Positions 1 through 6,331 of a DNA stretch of 16,211 nt are shown here, piece by piece. The notes under the pieces were generated by a model, which made no database searches, was not told the origin of the DNA, and saw nothing but the letters and a program-made list of their open reading frames with translations. Within the stretch, counting starts at the first letter, position 1. Every line of letters begins with the position of its first letter. Source of the stretch: Victivallales bacterium. Lineage in GTDB: Bacteria; Verrucomicrobiota; Lentisphaeria; Oligosphaerales; Lenti-02. The translations under genes and the position numbers were made by a program. Location: contig JABGQJ010000095.1 in the NCBI GenBank assembly GCA_018648945.1, forward strand, positions 1 through 16,211. The letters are read 5' to 3'.

Positions 1-1623
1 AAGCACTCGCAGTTCGGCGGGGGACGCACGGCAGACCATGTGCCTTTGGTGGGCCCGGACGAGGCCGTGCGCGGCCCCTGCTTCCGGTCTATGCAGGCCT
101 TCCACAGCCCCCTCTACGTGATCGCCAACTCCCCCGGTGCCGTCGCCATCCGTCATTCCCCACAAGCAGCCAAACTGGCCGGACAAGTGCGCGACGCCCT
201 GTCCCGCCTCGGCAGGGAAGTCAAGGTCGGGCCCGTCTCCGGCGGGAGCCTCTACCCCATACCCGAACACGACATCGTCCTCCTCCATCCAGCTGATCCC
301 GTGCCCGGCAAACTGCCCGTGCCTACCGAGGATCTGGCCAGCAACGAGAACGACGAACCCCTGATCCGGCACCGCCTGAACCCAAAGAACCCCAATCGGC
401 TCCTCATCGCCCTTAGCGCCCCGAGCTCTGCGGCCTACGAACGCGGCGCCAAGCGTCTAGCGGAAGCGGCGGCGGCTCTGGTCGAACTGAACGAGCTTGA
501 AGGAGCCATGACCCGCGTCGTGGCCTTGACCGACAGCAAACAGCGCCGCAGCTACGAGAGCTACCTGCCGGAGTACGCGGCGCGCGGCTACGTGTTCAGC
601 GGCGACGATACGCGCGAGGAACTCGTGCCCACTGAGTTCCTGACCCCGGCTGGCACGCTCCGCCCGTCCTGGGAACGCCTCTCCGCAGTCATCCTGGACT
701 GCGAGCGGGAACTGAAGCTGGGGGAATGGACGTTGCTCCAGACCTTGCAGAAGCGTGGCGTTCACTGGATCGTCAGCCTTCCCTGTTGGCTCGCGAATCC
801 CTTGCTGCAGAAGGAACTGCCCGCCACCTTCGGGCCCTCCCATTCCCTGTCGGAACCCCTGCCGATTGCGCAGTCTCTACGCGGTCCTCTGCCCGTCCGC
901 CGCCTCGGCGCTGCCGACCTGGATGTGATCCGGAGATTCCAGCCCAAGATGGCCGAGTCCGCCGCCCTGCGCTTCCGCGAGATTGTCGCCGCCGACACCA
1001 CGCCTCTGGCCACCGCAGCGAACGGCAAGCCGGTTGTGGTGGGCTGGAAGCGAGGCGAAGCCCGGGCCGTGCTCCTCGGCGGGGCTATCGGCCCGGTGAT
1101 CGAGATCCATCGGCGGGTCACCCGCTCGGGCCTCAGCCACAGGCTCTACGACCGCGACACCGCCTGCGGCCTGGAGCGGCTCAGCCGCTTCCTCGTCAAC
1201 TGCTGCCGGATGGGGCAAGCCGAACGCAGGCCGGTGCCCAGGCTGTACCTGACCACCACGCCCACCACCACCTTGGTCCCCGCCGGCAAGCCCATACAGG
1301 CCGAGGTGCGCCTGACCGACGCCAACGGCCAACTCGCGCAGGGCGGCCAGCTTCGCGTCCGCGTCCGTCGCGGGATGGACGGTCGCCATGAACGGAGTAC
1401 AGAATACCTCGACCTGCCGGAGACCGAGCCCGGCGTCTTCCTGCTGAACTGTCCCGAAGCCCCCCGTGGCACGGGCGGGCTGCACTACCCCACCGCTCAG
1501 ATTCCGGGGCGGCTGCATCTGGTCAGCCTGCAGTTCAAGGCGTTCGCGCCGGGACACATCCCCGCCGATTCCGCCCTGGTTGTGGCCTTGGATACACGCA
1601 CGCCGGCGGCGGAAGCCAAATGA
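1..1623 (+). CDS. Protein of unknown function, 5'-truncated, with GATase-like and C-terminal Ig-like regions
   Basis: The reading frame is open from the first base, so the N terminus lies outside the window; a GTG at position 40 is a possible but unsupported start. The roughly 540 visible residues do not match a family I can name. The first third has alternating beta/alpha character and a stretch ending in NPNRLLIALSAPS that resembles N-terminal domains of large glycosidases. The middle part (around nt 600-1200) looks like a class I glutamine-amidotransferase-like fold without a recognisable catalytic triad, as found beside many glycosidases. The last ~120 residues are a beta-rich Ig-like module rich in Thr and Pro. 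The stop overlaps the start of the GH28-like gene by four bases (ATGA), which implies co-translation and a role in the same glycan pathway. The assignment is structural guesswork; only the gene itself is secure. Confidence 0.72.
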   Translation, partial: KHSQFGGGRTADHVPLVGPDEAVRGPCFRSMQAFHSPLYVIANSPGAVAIRHSPQAAKLAGQVRDALSRLGREVKVGPVSGGSLYPIPEHDIVLLHPADPVPGKLPVPTEDLASNENDEPLIRHRLNPKNPNRLLIALSAPSSAAYERGAKRLAEAAAALVELNELEGAMTRVVALTDSKQRRSYESYLPEYAARGYVFSGDDTREELVPTEFLTPAGTLRPSWERLSAVILDCERELKLGEWTLLQTLQKRGVHWIVSLPCWLANPLLQKELPATFGPSHSLSEPLPIAQSLRGPLPVRRLGAADLDVIRRFQPKMAESAALRFREIVAADTTPLATAANGKPVVVGWKRGEARAVLLGGAIGPVIEIHRRVTRSGLSHRLYDRDTACGLERLSRFLVNCCRMGQAERRPVPRLYLTTTPTTTLVPAGKPIQAEVRLTDANGQLAQGGQLRVRVRRGMDGRHERSTEYLDLPETEPGVFLLNCPEAPRGTGGLHYPTAQIPGRLHLVSLQFKAFAPGHIPADSALVVALDTRTPAAEAK

Positions 1624-3065
1624 GCCCGACTGGCAGCCGATTGGGGGTGATTCTGAGTCTTGCCCTATGGGGGATGAATGCAATGGCAGCCGATCCCGTG
1701 ATCTACCCGTTCGCCCCGGAACTCCCCAAGTCCGACGCCTATCAGGTGACGGTCGGCGGCAAGGAGGCCTTCGTCCACAAGACGGAAGTCACCGACTTCG
1801 CGAGCTTCGCGATCCGCGGGGCCACGGTGGTCGAGATCCGTTGTGCGGGTCCGGTGAAGCGGGTGGTGGTGCGCCCGCTGCTGCGGGGGATTGTACCCGA
1901 GGTCGAGGGGAACACTCTCCGCTTCCCGATCGACAAACCCGGGCCGCTCAGCGTCGAGATCAACGGCAAGATCCGGGGCACGCTCCTGCTCTTCGTGGAC
2001 CCCGTCGAGACCGAGGCCCTCCGCCTCGACGCGCCGGGCATGCACTACTTCGAGGGCGGGAAGATCCACGAAGCGGGGGAGATTGTCCTGCGCGACGGGG
2101 AGACCCTCTACCTCGGTCCCGGCGCGGTCGTGCGGGGCACGGTGAAGGCCGACAATGCCAAGAATATCCGCATTCTCGGCCCCGGCATCCTCGATGGTCG
2201 CATGCGGACCAGGAAGGCAACCTTCATGCGCCTGAACAACTGCCAGAACGTGGAGATCCGCGATGTCACGGTCCTGGGCAGCTACGGTTGGACCATCGTG
2301 CCCTGGGGGTGCGATGGGGTGACGCTCCGCAACGTGAAGGTCTTCAGCTGGCGCGACAACGATGACGGCTTGGACATCTGCAGCAGTCGGAACGTGACCG
2401 TGGATGGCTGTTTCTTCCGCACGAAGGACGACTGCATCGCGATCAAGGCTCCCCGTGGCAACCGCACAGCCACGCACGACGTGAAGGGCGTGACGATCAG
2501 GAATTCCGTGTTCTGGAACGCCGAGTGGGGCAACGCGATGGAGATTGGCTTCGAGCTGCGCACGGCCCGAATCGGCGACATCGTCTGGCGCAACTGCGAC
2601 ATCATTCGGGTCGAGCGCGGCGCCGTATTCAGCGTCCACAACGGCGACTGGGCGCAGGTGGCGGACATCCTGTTCGAGGACATCCGCATCGAGGATGCCC
2701 GGGACAAGCTGGTTGATCTGCACCTGGGGCTCTCGATCTACAGCACCGACTGCCCCCAGCCATACAGTCGAAGCAATCCCAAACGCAAGCCCACTGGGAC
2801 CGGCCCTTGGGTACCCATGGAGAAGCTCAGCGAAGCGGAACGCGCCACCATACCCGCCAACCGAGGGACGATCGAGAACATCGTCTTCCGGAAGCTCTCC
2901 CTGCTGGAGGGCATTCCCCCCAAATCCTACATCCTCGGCTTCGGCGACCCGGCCCACGTGCAGAATGTCGTTTTCAGCGGCATCCGCCACCAGGACCGTG
3001 AGCTCACCACCCCCGCCGACCTCAATCTGGAGGTGCGAGACGCCCAGGACGTGCGTTTCGAGTAG
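1620..3065 (+). CDS. GH28-like right-handed beta-helix protein, secreted
   Basis: This 481-residue protein begins with a signal peptide (hydrophobic GVILSLALWG, probable cleavage after AMA at residue 23). It then has a beta-rich N-terminal domain (about 24-135) and a pectate-lyase/polygalacturonase-type beta-helix with repeated Asn/Val turns such as RNVTVDGC. GH28 enzymes hydrolyse galacturonan-like chains using three Asp residues. Here NDDG (247-250) corresponds to the family NTDG, and DDCIAIK (D270, D271) to the conserved DD, with the expected 21-residue gap from D249. The usual GHG is replaced by GNA (304-306) in WGNAMEIGFELR, and no R-x-K motif follows. It may therefore be a divergent subfamily or a related clan GH-N (GH49-like) enzyme with another substrate. 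The start is coupled to the upstream stop, with GGAAG at 1611-1615 four bases ahead. Gene call secure, substrate unknown. Confidence 0.85.
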   Translation: MSPTGSRLGVILSLALWGMNAMAADPVIYPFAPELPKSDAYQVTVGGKEAFVHKTEVTDFASFAIRGATVVEIRCAGPVKRVVVRPLLRGIVPEVEGNTLRFPIDKPGPLSVEINGKIRGTLLLFVDPVETEALRLDAPGMHYFEGGKIHEAGEIVLRDGETLYLGPGAVVRGTVKADNAKNIRILGPGILDGRMRTRKATFMRLNNCQNVEIRDVTVLGSYGWTIVPWGCDGVTLRNVKVFSWRDNDDGLDICSSRNVTVDGCFFRTKDDCIAIKAPRGNRTATHDVKGVTIRNSVFWNAEWGNAMEIGFELRTARIGDIVWRNCDIIRVERGAVFSVHNGDWAQVADILFEDIRIEDARDKLVDLHLGLSIYSTDCPQPYSRSNPKRKPTGTGPWVPMEKLSEAERATIPANRGTIENIVFRKLSLLEGIPPKSYILGFGDPAHVQNVVFSGIRHQDRELTTPADLNLEVRDAQDVRFE

Positions 3066-3072
3066 GGAGCGA

Positions 3073-3152
3073 ACCACGGAAGGCACGGAACCCACGGAAG
3101 GGGGAGTCGAGTTCGTCTGGATTCATTCCGTGTCTTCGGTGCCTTCCGTGGT
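3073..3152. repeat. Intergenic inverted repeat built from 9-nt CCACGGAAG-like units
   Basis: The two arms, 3073-3099 and 3126-3152, are complementary at 24 of 27 positions, with the outer 14 bases perfect (ACCACGGAAGGCAC / GTGCCTTCCGTGGT) and a 26-nt loop. The left arm is itself three 9-nt units: CCACGGAAG (3074), GCACGGAAC (3083), CCACGGAAG (3092). The element starts eight bases after the GH28-like stop. Similar CCACGGA-type dispersed repeats are familiar in intergenic regions of Planctomycetes and other environmental bacteria, where they give spurious TTEGTE/SVSSVPS-like translations. It could act as a bidirectional terminator or mRNA-stabilising hairpin, but it has no T-tract, so function is inferred. 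Confidence 0.8.
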
Positions 3153-3248
3153 CAGTAGTCTTTCGGGAGGGGTGCCGGGCGCGATACACAGTTGGCGGGG
3201 CTGGCAGGGATAGACTAGAGTGAACTGTCGATGGCCTGTCTTGTTCTG

Positions 3249-3258
3249 CATTGCCCAA
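3249..3258 (+). promoter_or_regulatory. Leader motif CATTGCCCAA, copy 1
   Basis: The word CATTGCCCAA lies 9 bases before the ATG of the GH39-like gene and overlaps its ribosome binding site (identity continues to CATTGCCCAAGGA with the sulfatase copy). The same ten bases occur in the leaders of two other carbohydrate-related genes, always in coding orientation. It is a candidate operator or post-transcriptional element; nothing in the sequence identifies a binding protein. Confidence 0.3.
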
Positions 3259-3262
3259 GGAG
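3257..3262 (+). promoter_or_regulatory. Ribosome binding site that decides the GH39-like start
   Basis: AAGGAG lies five bases before the ATG at 3268. The frame is open upstream to a GTG at 3220, but that start has no comparable site and would place 16 extra residues before an otherwise ideal signal peptide, so 3268 is chosen. Confidence 0.8.
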
Positions 3263-3267
3263 TAGCC

Positions 3268-5346
3268 ATGCGCTTTCCCGTTTTCCTCATCGTTCCTCTG
3301 TTTGCCGTCCCCGCGCTCGCCTGGGAGCCGATCCGCTGCCCGGAGGTGGACCGGACGAGTGCGGACCGGTTCGAGACGGTGCGCGTGCTCTCGACTTTCG
3401 AGGATGGGGTGGGCACCTGGCGGGCAGCCAACGGGGGGCAGCAGCCGAAGACCACGCAGGCGCTTGACCAGAAGGTCGCGCGCTCAGGCAAGAACTCGCT
3501 CCGCGTGGATGCCGTGTTCGGCGGCGACAAGAAGCTGGAATACATCAACGTGGGGCCGAACGCGGTGATCGAGAAACCGGGCCTCGCCGTTGGCTTCTGG
3601 TTCCGCTGGGAGGGCACCCCCGTCTCCCTTCGCATGCGGATCGCGGACGCGAGTGGCGAAGTCCACCAGATGAACTTGCCTCGCGACTATGCCGGCGATC
3701 CCGGCAAGGAGTGGTGCTACGTAGCCGTCAAGATCAGCGCCCAAGGGAGTTCTTGGGGCGGCGATGGGAATCACAAACTGGACTACCCGTGCAAGCTGCA
3801 AGCCATCGTCGGCGACCGCCCGAAGGCGGCGTTCAAGGGAACCTGCACCCTCTGGCTGGACGACGTGGCATTGGTCCGGGAGCGCAAACGCACTGGCGAA
3901 CTGAAGGTGGAAGTCGAGCCGCTTCGGCTGGGGAATCTCTACGAACCCGGCGCGCGGGTATCGCTTCGGGCCAGCGGCCCCGGCGAGACGGTTGTCTGGG
4001 AGTGGCAGGACTTCTTCGGCAACGTCCTTGGCAAGGGCACAGGCCCCGTCGCCTCGGCCACCCTCGGCAAGTCCGGCTACTACCAGTGTATCCTGGAATT
4101 GCGCCAGGGCGACACGCGCGTGGACCGGCGGATCTTCCGCTGCGCGGCCTTGCCCGCACCCACCGGCGAACGCAATGACTTCCTTGGCTTCTGCACTCAC
4201 TTCCAGCGCGTGTCCGCCTGGCCGAGCGAAGGGCTGGACCTCTTTTCCCGCTACGGGTTCGGGCATCTGCGGGATGAGCTTCCCTGGGGAAGCGTGGAAC
4301 GTGAGAAGGGGACGTTCGCCGTGGACCAGAGTCAGGCCGCCTACCTGGCGAAATCGAAGAAGTTGGGTATCGAGCCACTGGTGATCCTGGACTACGCCAA
4401 CCGCCATTACGACGACGGTGGCTTCCCCAATTCCGAGGAGGCCGTCGCTGGCTTTGCCCGCTATTCCGGGTTCCTCGTGAAGGAACTCGCCGATCGGGTC
4501 GACACCTACGAAGTGTGGAATGAATGGACCGTCAAATGCGGCATGCGCGGCCGTCCGGGCAGCAACTCACCGGAGAACTACGCGCGTCTCTTGCAGGCTA
4601 GCCACGCGGCGATCAAGCAAGCGAACCCGCAGGCCACGGTGGTGGGCATCGGCGGGGAGCACAGTGGCCACCACATCAAGAACATCGAGGGCATGATGCG
4701 CGGCGGCGGGGCCAAGGCCATGGACTCTTTCTCGGTCCACAGTTACTGCTACCCAAGGCCGCCAGAGGAGAGCGGCCTCGCGGGCGAAATCCTGGCCGTC
4801 GCCAAGCTGGCCAATGACTGTGGTGCACCCGCACGCGTCTGGGTCACCGAGATTGGTTGGCCTACCCATACGGACCCGCGCGGTGTGCACGAATACACCC
4901 AGGCCCGCATGATGGTCCGGACTCTCGCGCTGCTCTGGGGAACGGGCGTGGTGGATCGGGTCTACTGGTACGACTTCAAGAACGACGGCTTCAAGCGCGA
5001 ATACAACGAGAACAACTTCGGCGTGGTCTGGCACCAGGGCTTCAACTGGGCCCCGAAGCCAGCCGTGGTCGCGGGTTCGGTGTTCGCTCGGCTGACCCAG
5101 GGCGCGACCAAGCCCACGCCATGGCAGAAGGGCGACGCCCACGGTCTGCGGCTCCAGCGACCCGACGGCACCCACGTGTTCGTGGCCTGGAGCGCGGGCA
5201 AGCCCGTCCGGGTCCAGGCGCTGGGCGCAGATCGCGTGCTGGACCTGATGGGCAACTCCCTGGGAACGCCGAGGAGCCTGGTCCTTGGGGAGACCCCAGT
5301 GTACGTCGTGGGCACGAATGTGTCCCTCGCCCACGTGCCCCGCTAG
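3268..5346 (+). CDS. Secreted clan GH-A glycoside hydrolase (GH39-like) with carbohydrate-binding and Ig-like domains
   Basis: The 692-residue product starts with a signal peptide (FLIVPLFAVPALA, cleavage near residue 19). Residues about 25-210 form a jelly-roll, galactose-binding-like module (FEDGVGTW at the start, LWLDDVALV at the end). About 215-295 look Ig-like, and from about 303 a (beta/alpha)8 barrel follows, with a small beta domain after residue 610. Retaining clan GH-A enzymes use two Glu residues: E419 in YEVWNEW fits the acid/base and E528 in VWVTEIGWP fits the nucleophile. The layout is closest to GH39-type enzymes, which include xylosidases, iduronidases and exopolysaccharide hydrolases such as PslG; GH5-like families cannot be excluded. 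Substrate is not predictable. It lies between the GH28-like and propeller hydrolase genes, on the same strand, and is probably co-expressed with the latter, which starts 22 bases on. Confidence 0.88.
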   Translation: MRFPVFLIVPLFAVPALAWEPIRCPEVDRTSADRFETVRVLSTFEDGVGTWRAANGGQQPKTTQALDQKVARSGKNSLRVDAVFGGDKKLEYINVGPNAVIEKPGLAVGFWFRWEGTPVSLRMRIADASGEVHQMNLPRDYAGDPGKEWCYVAVKISAQGSSWGGDGNHKLDYPCKLQAIVGDRPKAAFKGTCTLWLDDVALVRERKRTGELKVEVEPLRLGNLYEPGARVSLRASGPGETVVWEWQDFFGNVLGKGTGPVASATLGKSGYYQCILELRQGDTRVDRRIFRCAALPAPTGERNDFLGFCTHFQRVSAWPSEGLDLFSRYGFGHLRDELPWGSVEREKGTFAVDQSQAAYLAKSKKLGIEPLVILDYANRHYDDGGFPNSEEAVAGFARYSGFLVKELADRVDTYEVWNEWTVKCGMRGRPGSNSPENYARLLQASHAAIKQANPQATVVGIGGEHSGHHIKNIEGMMRGGGAKAMDSFSVHSYCYPRPPEESGLAGEILAVAKLANDCGAPARVWVTEIGWPTHTDPRGVHEYTQARMMVRTLALLWGTGVVDRVYWYDFKNDGFKREYNENNFGVVWHQGFNWAPKPAVVAGSVFARLTQGATKPTPWQKGDAHGLRLQRPDGTHVFVAWSAGKPVRVQALGADRVLDLMGNSLGTPRSLVLGETPVYVVGTNVSLAHVPR

Positions 5347-5355
5347 CCTGACCAC

Positions 5356-5361
5356 GAGGAG
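5356..5361 (+). promoter_or_regulatory. Ribosome binding site that decides a GTG start
   Basis: GAGGAG sits seven bases before GTG 5369. An in-frame ATG at 5285 lies inside the preceding gene and would add 28 low-quality residues, so the GTG is the better start for the propeller hydrolase. Confidence 0.75.
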
Positions 5362-5368
5362 CGTCCCC

Positions 5369-6280
5369 GTGTTCGATCTTTCCCGCATTCCCACCCCCCG
5401 CGTGCTCGCTGGGACGCCAGAGGTCAGCTACCGCGATCCTGCCGCGCTGTTGGTGAATGGCGAGATTCGCCTTTGGTTTACCGAGAACCATGCCCTGCCC
5501 GAGGGCGGCATGCAGAGCCACGTGAGCGAGATCCGTTCCCGAGACCTGAGCCGCTGGACAGCTCCCAAGGCCGTCACCATTCCCGGCGACGCGGCGAACT
5601 GGTCGAGTCCGGGGAACGTGGTTCGCCAAGGGGACGAGTGGGTGATGTGTCTGCAGACCTATCCCACGCCTACCGGTGGCTACATCGGTGACGATACCTG
5701 CCGCATCTACACCATGCGCAGTCGCGATCTCGAAGCATGGAGCCCGCCGGAGCTGTTGCTGGTGAAGGGCGCCCATGTGCTCGGAAAGGCCATGGGCCGC
5801 ATGATCGATCCCTACCTGTTACAGGACAAGGACGATCCCTGCCTTTGGTGGTGTTTCTACAAGCAGAACGGGGCCAGCATTTCCCGGTCCCGCGATCTGC
5901 GGCAGTGGGAATACGTGGGGCGGACCGACTGCGGCGAGAACGTCAGCGCCCTCATCCGCGACGACGAGTACCTGCTCATGCACTCACCGGGTGCCGACGG
6001 GATGGGCTTGCTGGCTACCCCCGACCTGCGGGAGTTCCGGGAACTGGCACCAGACCGGATTCTCCTTGGCTACCACACCTGGCCCTGGGCGCGCCGGCGC
6101 CTGACGGCCGGCACGGTCCTGGACCTGCGCGATGTGGCTGGCATCGGCAAGTACCTGATGTTCTACCATGGCAGCGCCGAACTCCCGGACAAGCACGAGC
6201 ATGTGAGCGCCAGTTCCCTGGGCTTGGCCTGGAGCAACGACCTGCTGAACTGGGAATGGCCTGGAGCAGCGACCTGGTGA
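5369..6280 (+). CDS. GH43/GH32-like five-bladed beta-propeller glycoside hydrolase
   Basis: The GTG start after GAGGAG gives a 303-residue protein with no signal peptide. It has the propeller signatures of clans GH-F/GH-J: SYRDPAALL near the N terminus (D23 as likely general base), repeated blade motifs of the type SRDLxxW (SRDLSRW, SRDLEAW, SRDLRQW), and MIDPY with D147 as a second conserved Asp. The Glu acid is not assignable with confidence. Such enzymes release arabinose, xylose, fructose or similar sugars from side chains or oligosaccharides. Lack of a leader suggests cytoplasmic action on imported oligosaccharides, in contrast to the two exported enzymes upstream. The final WSNDLLNWEWP lies in the first unit of a 32-nt tandem repeat, and the stop codon falls in the second unit, so the C terminus may have been altered by the duplication. 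Confidence 0.83.
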   Translation: MFDLSRIPTPRVLAGTPEVSYRDPAALLVNGEIRLWFTENHALPEGGMQSHVSEIRSRDLSRWTAPKAVTIPGDAANWSSPGNVVRQGDEWVMCLQTYPTPTGGYIGDDTCRIYTMRSRDLEAWSPPELLLVKGAHVLGKAMGRMIDPYLLQDKDDPCLWWCFYKQNGASISRSRDLRQWEYVGRTDCGENVSALIRDDEYLLMHSPGADGMGLLATPDLREFRELAPDRILLGYHTWPWARRRLTAGTVLDLRDVAGIGKYLMFYHGSAELPDKHEHVSASSLGLAWSNDLLNWEWPGAATW

Positions 6281-6328
6281 ACTGGGAACGGCCTGTAGCA
6301 GCGACCTGTTGGATTGGGAACGGCCAGG
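6233..6328 (+). repeat. Three tandem copies of a 32-nt unit at the 3' end of the propeller gene
   Basis: The units are 6233-6264, 6265-6296 and 6297-6328; units 1 and 2 agree at 28 of 32 bases, units 2 and 3 at 27 of 32. Unit 1 encodes SNDLLNWEWP. Unit 2 would encode SSDLVNWERP in the matching phase, but because 32 is not a multiple of three it is read out of frame and supplies the TGA stop. The array ends three bases before the stop codon of the convergent kinase-like gene. It appears to be a local duplication of coding sequence followed by divergence. Confidence 0.9.
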
Positions 6329-6331
6329 GAG

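Noticed and set aside
1665..3095. Long minus-strand frame opposite the GH28-like gene
   Set aside because: No recognisable motif, and the plus strand carries a signal peptide and beta-helix motifs over the same bases.
3192..3216. Possible promoter TTGGCG ... TAGACT before the GH39-like gene
   Set aside because: The spacing is only 13 bases and both boxes are poor matches.
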